This document shows, one piece after another, positions 8,268-17,143 of a stretch of 64,000 nucleotides of DNA. This stretch comes from Streptomyces omiyaensis (GTDB taxonomy: Bacteria > Actinomycetota > Actinomycetes > Streptomycetales > Streptomycetaceae), in NCBI RefSeq assembly GCF_014650895.1, contig NZ_BMVV01000004.1, positions 372,001 through 436,000 on the forward strand, given 5' to 3'. The number at the start of each line of letters is the position of its first letter. Position 1 is the stretch's first letter. The notes beneath the pieces were generated by a model. It was not told the origin of the DNA and made no database searches. It worked only from the letters and a program-made list of their open reading frames with translations. A program made the translations under genes and the position numbers.

Positions 8268-9034
8268 TGGTGGAGATCAAGACCGAAGAGAACCTGACGG
8301 CCATGCGCGAGGCGGGCCGGATCGTGGCCCGCGCCCTGGCGGCGGCCCGGGAGCTGGCGGCGCCCGGGGTGCCGGCCGGCGCCCTCGACCGGGCGGCGCG
8401 GGAGGTGCTGGCCGAGGCGGGCGCCGACTCGCCCTTCCTGGGCTACCACCCGGAGTGGGCACCGGTGCCCTTCCCGGGCGTCGTCTGCGTGTCCGTCAAC
8501 GACGCGATCGTGCACGGCATCCCGGACGGCACGGTGCTCCGGGACGGCGACCTGGTCTCGGTGGACTGCGGGGCGCGGCTCCGCGGCTGGGTCGGGGACG
8601 CGGCGGTCAGCTTCACCGTCGGCCGCGCCCGCCCCGAGGACACCCGGCTGATCGGCGCCGCCGAGGAGGCCCTGGCGGCGGGCATCGCGGCGGCGGTCGT
8701 CGGCAACAGGATCGGGGACATCGCGCACGCCGTCGGCACGGTCTGCCGGAAGGCCGGGTACGGCATCCCGGAGGGCTTCGGCGGCCACGGCATCGGCCGG
8801 GCGATGCACGAGGACCCGGGCGTGCCCAACGAGGGGCGTCCGGGACGCGGGATGCGGCTGCGCGCCGGCATGGTCCTGGCGATCGAGCCGATGCTCGTCG
8901 GCGGGGGCGGGGACGACTACTACACCGCCCGGGACGGCTGGACCGTCCGCACCCTCGACGGCTCCCGCGCCGCCCACGCCGAGCACACGGTGGCGGTCAC
9001 GGCGACGGGCCCGCGCGTCCTGACGTCCCTCTGA
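8267..9034 (+). CDS. map: Type I methionine aminopeptidase
   Basis: A 255-residue M24A metallopeptidase that removes the N-terminal Met from nascent proteins. The five metal ligands are present: Asp in VSVDCGA, Asp in GDAAVSF, His in GFGGHGIGRAMHEDP, Glu in LAIEPML and Glu in AEHTVAVT. I chose the second in-frame ATG (MVEIKTEENL), which matches family N-termini and sits 7 bases after the -10 hexamer; an ATG at 8261 is two codons upstream. Its pairing with a private XRE regulator, away from the ribosomal-protein region where the main map gene usually lies, suggests an additional, conditionally expressed copy. Confidence 0.92.
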   Translation: MVEIKTEENLTAMREAGRIVARALAAARELAAPGVPAGALDRAAREVLAEAGADSPFLGYHPEWAPVPFPGVVCVSVNDAIVHGIPDGTVLRDGDLVSVDCGARLRGWVGDAAVSFTVGRARPEDTRLIGAAEEALAAGIAAAVVGNRIGDIAHAVGTVCRKAGYGIPEGFGGHGIGRAMHEDPGVPNEGRPGRGMRLRAGMVLAIEPMLVGGGGDDYYTARDGWTVRTLDGSRAAHAEHTVAVTATGPRVLTSL

Positions 9035-9050
9035 CGGCCCCCCGAAGGCC

Positions 9051-9077
9051 GCCGCGGGGCCGCGCCGGCCCCGCGGC
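9051..9077. terminator. Bidirectional hairpin between map and ggt
   Basis: Perfect 11-bp stem: GCCGCGGGGCC at 9051-9061 and GGCCCCGCGGC at 9067-9077, with a 5-base loop. It lies between the convergent stops of map (9034) and the gamma-glutamyltransferase gene (9086) and can serve both. There is no U-tract, as is common in actinomycetes. Confidence 0.7.
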
Positions 9078-9085
9078 CCCGGGCG

Positions 9086-10945
9086 TCAGCGGGCCGGCCG
9101 GACGACCATCGCCGAGCCGCCGCCCCGGCGGACGGTCTCCGCGGCGGCGAGCCAGCGGCCGTCGGGGAGGCGCTGGACGCCGGTGGCGGCGCCGATCTCG
9201 GGGGTGAGCCGGAAGGTGTGGCCGAGCGCTTCGAGGCGCGCCCGCACCGGGCTGTCCCACAGCGCCGGTTCGATCTCCGTCGCGGCCTGGTTGCGCTGAC
9301 TGGCGCGCGGCGCGGCGATGGCGTCGACGAGCGGCAGCCCCCGGTCGAGGAAGCCGGTGAGGGTCTGGAGGACGGTCGTGATGATGGTGGCGCCGCCGGG
9401 CGAGCCGAGCGCGACGACCGGCCGCCCCTCGCCGTCGAGGACGATCGTCGGCGAGATCGAGGAGCGGGGTCGCTTGCCGGGGCCGGGCAGGTTCGGGTCG
9501 TGGACGGCCGGGTTCGCGGGGACGAAGGAGAAGTCGGTCAGCTCGTTGTTGAGCAGGAAGCCGCGTCCGGGGACGGTGATGCCGCTGCCGCCGGTGGACT
9601 CGATGGTCAGCGTGTAGGCGACGACGTTCCCCCACCGGTCGGCGACGGTGAGGTGGGTGGTGTGCTCCCCCTCGTACGTCGTCGGCGCCGGGGTCCCGGA
9701 GGCGGCGCACGGCACGGGGTGCGCGGGGTCGCCGGGGGCGAGCGGACTGGCCAGGACGGCGTCGTCGCGGATCAGGCAGGCGCGGGAGTCGGCGTACCTC
9801 CGGGAGAGCAGGCCCCGCGCGGGGACCCGCTCGAAGGCGGGGTCGCCGACCCAGCGGCCCCGGTCGGCGAAGGCGATCCGGCTCGCCTCGACGAAGCGGT
9901 GGAGGTACCGCTCCTCGGTGGCGGCGGAGAGGTCGGTGCCCTCCAGGATGTTGAGGGCCTCGCCGACGGCGATGCCCCCGGAGGACGAGGGGGCCATGCC
10001 GTGGACGCGCAGGCCGCGGTAGGTCGTGGCGGTGGGCGCGCGCCGGATCGCGCGGTACGCGGCCAGGTCGCGCTCGGTCAGGTCGCCGGGGCGCACGACG
10101 CGGGCGGCGCCCTCGCGGACCGGAGGGGTGCGGACGGTGCGGACGATCTCGCGGGCGAGCGGGCCCCGGTAGAGCGCGCCGACGCCGTGGGCGCCGAGGG
10201 TCGCGTAGGTGCGGGCCAGGTCGGGGTTGCGCACGACCGAGCCGACCTCGGGAAGCCGGCCGCCGGGCAGGAAGAGGGCGGCGGAGGCCGGGAAGTCGCG
10301 GAAGCGGGCTTCGTTGGCGGCGGTCTGGGCCCGGTAGGTGGCGTCGACGGCGAAGCCCTCGCGGGCCAGCCGCTCGGCGGGGGCGAGGAGTTCCCGCAGC
10401 GGCCTGGTGCCCCAGGCGTCGAGGGCGGTCGCCCAGGTGGCCGGGGTGCCGGGGGTGCCGACGGAGAGGCCGCTGGTCATCGCCTCGGCGAAGGGCAGGG
10501 GGGCGCCGTTCTCGGTGAACAGCCCGGCGCCGGCGGAGGCCGGGGCGGTCTCGCGCCCGTCGACGGTGTGGACCGTACGCGTCCGGGCGTCGTAGTGGAC
10601 GAGGTAGCCGCCCCCGCCGATGCCGGCCGAGTAGGGCTCGGTGACGCCGAGGGCGGCCGCGACGGCGACGGCCGCGTCGACCGCGTTCCCGCCGCGCCGC
10701 AGGACCTCGACGCCGGCGGCGCTCGCGTCGGCGTCGACGCTGGCGACGGCGCCGCCGTACCCGACGGCGACCGGCACCTTCGCGGGCGCGGTCGGCGGGG
10801 CGGTCGCGGTCGGCGGGGCGGGGGCTCCGCTCCGGGGCGGGGCCGCCGCCCCCACCGTGACCGCCGCCGCGAGCGCCGCGACGAGCACCGCGCACCGCGC
10901 CCGGCCCCGGCTCGTCCCCGCCCGGCCTGTCCTGGAACCACGCAT
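9086..10945 (-). CDS. ggt: Secreted gamma-glutamyltransferase
   Basis: A 619-residue Ntn-hydrolase of the glutathione hydrolase family. It begins with an Arg-rich signal peptide and hydrophobic core (CAVLVAALAAAVTV, about residues 18-31) followed by a Pro/Ala/Thr linker. The proenzyme signature GIGGGGYLVHYD and the autoprocessing site GEHTTHLTVAD (catalytic Thr at the start of TTHLTV) are present, along with the glycine-rich PGGATIITTVLQT segment near the C-terminus. The ATG at 10945 is preceded by GGGAGG. It should cleave gamma-glutamyl bonds outside the membrane, in principle supplying glutamate to the importer encoded at 16.3-19.5 kb, though they are not one operon. Confidence 0.93.
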   Translation of the reverse strand: MRGSRTGRAGTSRGRARCAVLVAALAAAVTVGAAAPPRSGAPAPPTATAPPTAPAKVPVAVGYGGAVASVDADASAAGVEVLRRGGNAVDAAVAVAAALGVTEPYSAGIGGGGYLVHYDARTRTVHTVDGRETAPASAGAGLFTENGAPLPFAEAMTSGLSVGTPGTPATWATALDAWGTRPLRELLAPAERLAREGFAVDATYRAQTAANEARFRDFPASAALFLPGGRLPEVGSVVRNPDLARTYATLGAHGVGALYRGPLAREIVRTVRTPPVREGAARVVRPGDLTERDLAAYRAIRRAPTATTYRGLRVHGMAPSSSGGIAVGEALNILEGTDLSAATEERYLHRFVEASRIAFADRGRWVGDPAFERVPARGLLSRRYADSRACLIRDDAVLASPLAPGDPAHPVPCAASGTPAPTTYEGEHTTHLTVADRWGNVVAYTLTIESTGGSGITVPGRGFLLNNELTDFSFVPANPAVHDPNLPGPGKRPRSSISPTIVLDGEGRPVVALGSPGGATIITTVLQTLTGFLDRGLPLVDAIAAPRASQRNQAATEIEPALWDSPVRARLEALGHTFRLTPEIGAATGVQRLPDGRWLAAAETVRRGGGSAMVVRPAR

Positions 10946-11061
10946 CCCTGACCTCCCGTCAACACGCCTGCACCCACCGTAACTTCCGGGGAGGCCCGGG
11001 CGCACGACCCACCCCCGCCCCCTCTCGAACGGTCACCCGGCCGCCGCTAGCATGCGCCCCT

Positions 11062-11793
11062 ATGGACGAGGACCTGCGCAACATCGTGCTCGGCGTGCTG
11101 GCGACCGGGCTCAGCGCGTCCCTGGGCTGGCTGACCCGGACGTACGCGTGGCGCCGGCGGCTCCGTCGCAAGCAGGCGTTCTTCGGGCTGCCCGGCCACG
11201 CGGAGTGTCTGCTCGTGGTCAACCGGGAGGCGGGCGGGGACGGGGCGGTGCACCGCTTCGACGTCTTCGCGCTGCTCGAACTCGCCGCGCTGGTGAAGGA
11301 CTGCGGGGCGCAGGCGCAGATCGTCCAGCACGACCGCACCCACCTGGGCTTCGGCGACCGCACGGAGTTCTGCGTCGGCGGGCCGGGCTCCAACCGGCGG
11401 ATGGCCGCCCACCTCGGCTCGCTGCTGCCCGGGCTCTCGATGAACACCGAGCCGGAGCCGGTCGAGGACCGGGGCGCGATCGAGGTCGGCGGCGAGCGGT
11501 ACCCGATGGATCCGGGCGCCGTCGAGTACGTGGTGCTGGCGCGGATCACGGCGGGCGACGGCGGCCGGCCGGTCTTCCTCTTCTGCGGACAGCGGGCGAT
11601 CACCAACCAGGCGGCGACCCGCTATCTGGCGCGTCACCACGAGCGGCTGGCCCGCACCCACCGCGGCGGCTCGTTCGTCCTGCTGCTGAAGGTGGTCAAC
11701 TCCCAGGCGTACGGCCCCGACGTGGTCGAGCTGGTGGCCGACGTGACGCGGGCGGCGCTCAGGGCTCCCGCAGCCGCACCGGCAGCGACTTGA
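11062..11793 (+). CDS. Conserved actinobacterial protein with N-terminal membrane anchor
   Basis: A 243-residue protein. An N-terminal hydrophobic helix (residues 7-25, NIVLGVLATGLSASLGWL) is followed by a basic patch and a soluble alpha/beta domain (about 40-235) with segments such as HAECLLVVNREAGGDG, FCVGGPGSNRRMAAHL and VFLFCGQRAITNQAATRYL. I recognise the type as a conserved Streptomyces family without known function. A TAGCAT hexamer at 11048-11053 ends 8 bases before the ATG, suggesting a leaderless message. Its last 35 bases overlap the convergent P450 gene. Confidence 0.75.
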   Translation: MDEDLRNIVLGVLATGLSASLGWLTRTYAWRRRLRRKQAFFGLPGHAECLLVVNREAGGDGAVHRFDVFALLELAALVKDCGAQAQIVQHDRTHLGFGDRTEFCVGGPGSNRRMAAHLGSLLPGLSMNTEPEPVEDRGAIEVGGERYPMDPGAVEYVVLARITAGDGGRPVFLFCGQRAITNQAATRYLARHHERLARTHRGGSFVLLLKVVNSQAYGPDVVELVADVTRAALRAPAAAPAAT

Positions 11794-13036
11794 TGCCGTT
11801 GATGAAGTTGGAGACCAGCCGGCGGGGCGCGCCGGCGAGCTCGACGCCCGCGCAGGATTCCCGCAGCTCCTCGTAGAAGACGCGGAGCTGCAGTCGGGCG
11901 AAGTGGGCTCCGAGGCAGACGTGGGGGCCGTCGCCGAAGGAGACGTGCGGGTTCGGGCGGCGGTCGAGGTCGAGCCGGTGCGGGTCGGCGAAGACCCGCT
12001 CGTCGTGGTTGGCGGAGACGTGGAAGACGACCACCTTGTCCCCCTCGGAGATCCGCGTCCCGGCGAGTTCGGCGTCCCGGGCGGCGGTGCGGCGGAAGGA
12101 GAGCACCGGCGGGTGGACCCGCAGCAGCTCCTCCACGGCGGTGTCCGTGCCGGCCTCGCCCCGCCAGAACCTGCCCTGCTCCCCGGGGTCCTCGCCGAGG
12201 GCGAGCACCCCGCCCGGCGCGGCCGACCGGACGGTGTCGTTCCCCGCGACGGTGAGCAGGAAGAAGAACATCTCCAGTTCCGCGTCGGCGAGTTCGGTGG
12301 TGGCGAGCGCCGTCATCAGGTCGTCGGCGGGGTGCCTCCGCTTGTGGGCGGCGAGCTCCTGGGCGTACGCGAACATCTCGGCGAGCATCGCCGGTGACCG
12401 GGGGTCGACGGGCCGTCCGCCGGCGCCGAGGACGGCGGGTTCGTCGGGGTCCTGGTAGGCGATGACCCGCTCGGTCCAGGCGTGCAGCAGTCCCCGGTCG
12501 CCCGCGGGCACGCCGAGCAGGTCGGTGAGGTTGAGCAGCGCGTAGTCGTCGGTGACCGTCCGGACGAGGTCGACCTCGCCGCCCGTCTGCCGGGCCGCGG
12601 CGAGCAGCCGCCGGGCGCGGGAGCGGGCGGTCGCCTCGAACCGCGCGATCCTGCCCGGGGTGAAGGCGCGGCTCGCGAGCCGCCTCAGCCGGCCGTGCTC
12701 CGGAGGGTCCTGATTGAGCATCATGCGCCGGATGAACGGCAGGTCGGCGGGGTCGGGATCGCGGATCTGGGTGGCCCCGAGCCAGGAGGAGTACGTCCCC
12801 GGGTCCTTGAGCACCCGCACGACGTCGGCGTGCCGCGTGACCGCCCAGAACCCCGGTCCGGCCGGCCAGCCGAGCACCGCCCGCTCCTCCTGCCTCGCGA
12901 CGGGCGCCCGGTCGCGCAGCTCGCGGAAGGCGTCGTGCGGCGGCCCGGCGGCGTGGATCCGCGGGTCGAAGACGTCGGGAAGGTGCGTCCGCTCCACGGG
13001 TCCAGCCTGGAGCAGGGGTGAAGACATGTCCATCAT
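11759..13036 (-). CDS. Cytochrome P450
   Basis: A 425-residue soluble bacterial P450. The I-helix oxygen-activation motif is AGNDT (about 257-261), the ExxR is in EELLRVHPP, and the heme-binding loop FGDGPHVCLGAH carries the axial Cys374. The C-terminal half (VVVFHVSANHDERVFADP and the heme region) most resembles the CYP124/125/142 group of lipid or sterol hydroxylases, but family naming needs alignment. No ferredoxin or reductase gene is adjacent. The 3' end overlaps the convergent gene by 35 bp. Confidence 0.92.
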   Translation of the reverse strand: MMDMSSPLLQAGPVERTHLPDVFDPRIHAAGPPHDAFRELRDRAPVARQEERAVLGWPAGPGFWAVTRHADVVRVLKDPGTYSSWLGATQIRDPDPADLPFIRRMMLNQDPPEHGRLRRLASRAFTPGRIARFEATARSRARRLLAAARQTGGEVDLVRTVTDDYALLNLTDLLGVPAGDRGLLHAWTERVIAYQDPDEPAVLGAGGRPVDPRSPAMLAEMFAYAQELAAHKRRHPADDLMTALATTELADAELEMFFFLLTVAGNDTVRSAAPGGVLALGEDPGEQGRFWRGEAGTDTAVEELLRVHPPVLSFRRTAARDAELAGTRISEGDKVVVFHVSANHDERVFADPHRLDLDRRPNPHVSFGDGPHVCLGAHFARLQLRVFYEELRESCAGVELAGAPRRLVSNFINGIKSLPVRLREP

Positions 13037-13085
13037 GACAGGTCAGAGGCGTTTTTCGTAGGACGGAACGCACAGTTCGCGCGCC

Positions 13086-13115
13086 TTGTCCGGCCTGTCG
13101 GCAGACACCCAGAAT
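13086..13115 (+). promoter_or_regulatory. Promoter of the TPR-like gene (leaderless)
   Basis: TTGTCC (13086-13091), an 18-base spacer and CAGAAT (13110-13115); the ATG begins 8 bases after the hexamer. No ribosome-binding site precedes the start, so transcription probably begins at the initiation codon. Confidence 0.5.
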
Positions 13116-13122
13116 CTCCGCC

Positions 13123-14481
13123 ATGACGCACAGCGGTGGGACGGGGAACGTGAGGGTCGTGAACGAGGACGAGGTGCTGAGGGCGCGGGTGCTGCTGCTG
13201 GCATCGTGGCGGCTGTCGGTCCCTCAGCGGGTGGAGGCGTACCGGGTGCTGGCGCGGGTGAGTCCGGACGCGTACGCGCCGAAGCTGGCCGACTGGCTGG
13301 GGTCGGCGCTCTTCCAGACGGGGGCGACGCCGGAGCGGAGCGAGGAACTGGCCCGCGAGGCGGTCGAGGCGGCCCGGCGGGTGCGGGCGGACCACGCGAA
13401 GCGGGCGGAGACGCTGCTCCGGGCGCTCGACCTGCACCAGGGCGTGCTGTTCGAGCTGGGGCGGCGGGCCGAGGGCCTGACCCTGTGCGAGGAGATGGCG
13501 GCGGTGGGCCGGGAGGAGTACGCGCGGGGCCGGGCGGTGTTCCCCCGCGCGTCGAGCCGGCGGCTGGTCACCGCGCTGATGGAGGAGGGGCGGTACGCGG
13601 AGGCGGCCGAGCGGCACGGCGGCGTGCCGTCCCCCGGCCTCGGGGGCGCGGTCGAGGCGTCGGCGGTGCTGGAGGCCGCGGGGCGGACCGGGGAGGCCGT
13701 GGAGGCGTTCGGGGAGCACCTGGCGGAGCTGCGGGCGGAGGTGACCGGGGGCCTGACGACGGCGGCGCTCCTGGTGTGGGCGCTGCTGCGGCAGGCCGAG
13801 GTGCTGGAGCGGGCCGGGCGGGACGAGGGAGCGGCGGGGCTCCGCCGGGAGGCGGGGGAGGCGCTGGCCCGGCTGGCCGCCGAGGGGGATCCCCGCGGGG
13901 GCGGCACCCTCGACTGGTGGGTCCGGTTCTTCCTGCTGTCGGGCCGCGCGGACGAGCCGCCCGCCTCGCCGAAGGCGCCGGCCCCCTTCTTCGGCCAGGA
14001 CTCGATCGACTGGTCGCACGACGTGCGGCGGGCGTTCGACGCGTCGGCGGAGGCGCTGGAGGCGGAGGCGGCGGAGCTGGGGCGGAGGGCCGGGGCCGAT
14101 CCGGTGCGGTGGCTGCCGCGCCTGGTGACCGCGCACCGGCGGTTCGCGCTCCGCGCGGCCCGGCGCGCCCGGAACCGGGGCGACGGGATCCCCGACGCGC
14201 TGCGCCCGGTCTTCGACGAGGGGGTGGCGCTGGGCCGCCGGCTCTCCCCCGCGGCGGAGGCCCGGGCGCTGACGGACCGGGCGTCGATGCTGCTGGCGGC
14301 CGGGGCGTACGGGGAGGCGCACGCGGACTTCACGGCGGCGCAGTCGCTGCGGGCGGCGACGGCCGGGGCACCGGCGCACGCGCCCTCGCCTTCGCCTTCG
14401 CCGGAGCCTGTGCCTGTACCTGTGCCCGCACCTGCGCCCGTGCCGCCGGTGTCGGCGCCCGCGCCCGCGGCGGCCGGGTAG
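13123..14481 (+). CDS. TPR-like helical repeat protein
   Basis: A 452-residue cytosolic protein built of Ala/Leu/Glu/Arg-rich helical pairs resembling tetratricopeptide repeats: for example YAPKLADWLGSALFQTGATPERSEEL, RAETLLRALDLHQGVLFELGRRAEGL and REAGEALARLAAEGD. It ends in a low-complexity tail of Pro/Val/Ala/Ser (about residues 425-452) partly made of alternating Pro-Val and Pro-Ala. No enzymatic motif is visible. It starts 87 bp from the divergent P450 gene. Proteins of this kind in Streptomyces are usually hypothetical; a scaffold or partner-binding role is inference only. Confidence 0.75.
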   Translation: MTHSGGTGNVRVVNEDEVLRARVLLLASWRLSVPQRVEAYRVLARVSPDAYAPKLADWLGSALFQTGATPERSEELAREAVEAARRVRADHAKRAETLLRALDLHQGVLFELGRRAEGLTLCEEMAAVGREEYARGRAVFPRASSRRLVTALMEEGRYAEAAERHGGVPSPGLGGAVEASAVLEAAGRTGEAVEAFGEHLAELRAEVTGGLTTAALLVWALLRQAEVLERAGRDEGAAGLRREAGEALARLAAEGDPRGGGTLDWWVRFFLLSGRADEPPASPKAPAPFFGQDSIDWSHDVRRAFDASAEALEAEAAELGRRAGADPVRWLPRLVTAHRRFALRAARRARNRGDGIPDALRPVFDEGVALGRRLSPAAEARALTDRASMLLAAGAYGEAHADFTAAQSLRAATAGAPAHAPSPSPSPEPVPVPVPAPAPVPPVSAPAPAAAG

Positions 14482-14488
14482 GCGGCCC

Positions 14489-14524
14489 GGGCCGGGGCCC
14501 GGCCTTCCCGCCGGGCCCCGGCCC
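14489..14524 (+). terminator. Terminator after the TPR-like gene
   Basis: Perfect 14-bp stem: GGGCCGGGGCCCGG at 14489-14502 and CCGGGCCCCGGCCC at 14511-14524, with an 8-base loop, starting 8 bases after the stop codon. Confidence 0.8.
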
Positions 14525-14670
14525 CGGGGCCGTACCCGGCCGCCCCGGCCTCCACCGCAATCGTTACCCGCACGTAACTTACCGACCGGTTACCACGGGT
14601 AGCACGCCGCGGTTACCGTCGGGCCACTTCACTGCCCCCCCATCAGTGACCCCCCATCGAGGAGTGGCCC

Positions 14671-16224
14671 GTGCGCACATCCCTGGCCCTCGCCGTCTCC
14701 GCCGCCCTGGTGGCCGGGACGGCCCTGACCGTGGCCCCCGCCGCCCAGGCCGGCACGAGCGGCACGTCGATCCGCTTCGTGGACATCGCCGGCGACGGCG
14801 GCACCGTCCTCAAGGCCAACGTCGTCACGCCCGCCGGCGCCGACGCCTCCGCCCGCTACCCCGTGATCGTGCTGCCCACCAGCTGGGCCATGCCCCAGAT
14901 CGAGTACCTGGCGCAGGCCCAGAAGCTCGCCGACTCCGGCTACGTCGTGGTGAGTTACAACTCGCGCGGCTTCTGGCAGTCCGGCGGGGAGATCGAGACC
15001 GCGGGACCGAAGGACGTCGCCGACGCGTCGAAGGTGATCGACTGGACGCTCGCGAACACCCCGGCCGATCCCGCCAAGGTCGGTATGGCCGGGGTGAGTT
15101 ACGGCGCCGGGATCAGCCTGCTCGCCGCCGCCCACGACCCCCGGGTCAAGGCCGTCGCCGCACTGAGCGGCTGGGCCGACCTCATCGAGTCCATCTACAG
15201 CGGGCGCACCCAGCACCTCCAGGCCGCCGCCCTGCTCGGCGGAGCCGGGTACCTCACCGGACGCCCGGGACCCGAACTGGAGAAGATCCTGGGCGACTTC
15301 CTCTCCTCGAACCTCGACCAGGAGGACGAGATGATCGCCTGGGGCCGGCAGCGGTCGGCCGGCACGTACCTGGACCGGATCAACGCCAACGGCACCGCCG
15401 TCATGCTCGGCAACGCCTGGGGCGACACCATCTTCCCGCCCAACCAGTACGCGAGCTTCTACGAGAAGCTGAAGGGCCCCAAGCGGCTGGAGTTCCGCCC
15501 CGGCGACCACGCCACCGCCGAGGCCACCGGCATCCTCGGCCTGCCCAACGACACCTGGACCAGCGCCCACCGCTGGTTCGACCACCACCTCAAGGGCGCC
15601 GACAACGGCATCGACCGCGAGCAGCCCGTCCGGCTCAAGCCGCGCTCGGACGGCGGCTACGAGGGGTACGCCGACTGGAAGGCCGTCAACGCGCACCGCG
15701 AACGGCTCGCCCTGAACGACTCCGAGCACGTGTGGGCCAACGTGGACTCCGGGGCCAACGGCGGGATCGTGCTCCTCAGCAACCTCCTCGACCAGCTGGC
15801 GCAGACCCCGCCGGCCGTCTCCGTCCCGCTGCTCCCCCGCTCCTTCGCGGCGGTCTGGCAGTCCGGGCGGTACGACTCCGGCGCGGCGGTGCGCGGCACC
15901 CCGGTGCTGCACACCACGATCACGCCGACCAGGTCCAGCGGCACCTTCGTCGCGTACCTGTACGACGTGGGCCCGCTCGGGGTCGGGAAGCTGGTGAGCA
16001 ACGCCCCGTACACCTTCCACGACAAGGCGCCGGGGAAGCCGTTCGGGGTGGACCTGGAGCTCTTCTCCACGGCCTACGACGTCCCGGCCGGACACCGGCT
16101 GGCGCTCGTCGTCGACACCGTCGACCCGCTCTACATCGAGCACAACCCGGCCGGCGCGCAGCTGACCTTCTCCTCCCCCGCGTCCGATCCCTCGTACCTG
16201 TCGGTTCCGATGCGGGAGGAGTGA
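14671..16224 (+). CDS. Secreted CocE/NonD-type alpha/beta hydrolase
   Basis: A 517-residue exported hydrolase of the X-Pro dipeptidyl-peptidase/cocaine-esterase type. The signal peptide ends near APAAQA (residue 27). The nucleophile is Ser143 in GVSYGAG, the acid is probably the Asp in GNAWGDTIFP and the base the His in PGDHATAEATG. After the catalytic domain comes a beta-sandwich (about 370-515) with the PLLPRSFAAVW and RLALVVDTVDPLY segments typical of the C-terminal jelly roll. The GTG start follows CGAGGAG. Substrate (peptide or ester) is unknown. It is monocistronic, with hairpins on both sides. Confidence 0.88.
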   Translation: MRTSLALAVSAALVAGTALTVAPAAQAGTSGTSIRFVDIAGDGGTVLKANVVTPAGADASARYPVIVLPTSWAMPQIEYLAQAQKLADSGYVVVSYNSRGFWQSGGEIETAGPKDVADASKVIDWTLANTPADPAKVGMAGVSYGAGISLLAAAHDPRVKAVAALSGWADLIESIYSGRTQHLQAAALLGGAGYLTGRPGPELEKILGDFLSSNLDQEDEMIAWGRQRSAGTYLDRINANGTAVMLGNAWGDTIFPPNQYASFYEKLKGPKRLEFRPGDHATAEATGILGLPNDTWTSAHRWFDHHLKGADNGIDREQPVRLKPRSDGGYEGYADWKAVNAHRERLALNDSEHVWANVDSGANGGIVLLSNLLDQLAQTPPAVSVPLLPRSFAAVWQSGRYDSGAAVRGTPVLHTTITPTRSSGTFVAYLYDVGPLGVGKLVSNAPYTFHDKAPGKPFGVDLELFSTAYDVPAGHRLALVVDTVDPLYIEHNPAGAQLTFSSPASDPSYLSVPMREE

Positions 16225-16232
16225 TCACGGCT

Positions 16233-16295
16233 GCTGCCGGGCCGGTTTCAGGCCCCTTCCGGGGCCCGTACGGGGGTCACTCGCGGCCCGGCAGC
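16233..16295. terminator. Nested hairpins between the hydrolase gene and gluD
   Basis: An outer 12-bp inverted repeat (GCTGCCGGGCCG at 16233-16244, CGGCCCGGCAGC at 16284-16295) encloses a 6-bp hairpin (GGCCCC at 16251-16256, GGGGCC at 16261-16266). The right outer arm lies inside the last codons of gluD. The structure can end transcription from both convergent units. Confidence 0.65.
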
Positions 16296-17143
16296 GTGGT
16301 CACCGGTGCGGCGGGAGCGACGTCCACCCCCTTGGTGCGGGGGTCGCGGCGCTCCCGGCGCGCGACCCAGGTCGCGCACCAGGAGAGCAGCATGCACATG
16401 CCGATGTAGATCGGCGAGATCACCAGGACGACCGGGATGAACGGCAGGTCGTAGTCGAGGTTGGAGGCGATCAGCTTGCCCGCCTGGAGGAACTCCTCGT
16501 AGGTGATGAGGTAGCCCAGCGAGGTGTCCTTCAGCGCCACCACCAGCTGGCTGATGATGGCCGGCAGCATCGCCCGGACCGCCTGCGGGACCAGGACCCA
16601 GGTCATCACCTGGGTCTTGCGCATGCCCAGGGCGTACGCGGCCTCCCCCTGCCCGCGCGGCACGGCGTGCACGCCGGTGCGGAAGACCTCGGCGAGCACC
16701 GAGCCGTTGTAGAGGGTGAGGCCGGCGACGAGTGCGGGCAGCGGCTGCACCTTGAGCGCCACGAAGATGAAGAAGATCATCACGAGCACCGGCATGGCGC
16801 GGAAGAACTCCACGAACAGCGTGGCGATCCAGCGCACCGGCCGGTGGTCGGAGAGCCGCCCGGTGGCGAGGACCGCGCCGAGCGCCAGGGAGAACACGGC
16901 GGCGAGCGCGAACGCCTTGAGGGTGTTGCCGAGCCCTTCGAGGAGCAGCTCCTGGATGCCCTCGTAGAGGAAGGGGCGCCACTTCACGGCGGTGAACTGG
17001 TCGGTGTCGAAGAGGAGGTAGAGGATCCAGGCGGCGATGCCGAGGATCACCGCGGTGGACACCAGGCCGTAGAGGAGGTGGCGGCGGCGGGCCCGCGGAC
17101 CGGGGATGTCGTAGAGGGCGCCGGCCTGCGGCGTGCGGCTCAC
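16277..17143 (-). CDS. gluD: Glutamate ABC transporter permease GluD
   Basis: A 288-residue inner-membrane permease of the His/Glu/Gln/Arg/opine family with about five to six hydrophobic segments. The EAA-type loop is AYALGMRKTQVMTWVLVPQAVRAMLP, which docks on the GluA ATPase. The GTG start overlaps the gluC TGA (GTGA), so it is translationally coupled as the last gene of gluABCD. The C-terminal tail (after about residue 250) is charged and cytosolic. Confidence 0.93.
   Translation of the reverse strand: MSRTPQAGALYDIPGPRARRRHLLYGLVSTAVILGIAAWILYLLFDTDQFTAVKWRPFLYEGIQELLLEGLGNTLKAFALAAVFSLALGAVLATGRLSDHRPVRWIATLFVEFFRAMPVLVMIFFIFVALKVQPLPALVAGLTLYNGSVLAEVFRTGVHAVPRGQGEAAYALGMRKTQVMTWVLVPQAVRAMLPAIISQLVVALKDTSLGYLITYEEFLQAGKLIASNLDYDLPFIPVVLVISPIYIGMCMLLSWCATWVARRERRDPRTKGVDVAPAAPVTTLPGRE

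Noticed and set aside
14380..14480. Short alternating codon repeats (cct-tcg, cct-gta) that resemble a microsatellite
   Set aside because: They encode the Pro/Val/Ser tail of the TPR-like protein and are explained as a low-complexity coding tail.
13086..16409. Very long plus-strand frame across the TPR-like and CocE-type genes
   Set aside because: It is a Gly/Arg/Pro-rich reading frame overlapping two recognisable genes in other frames; no family motifs.
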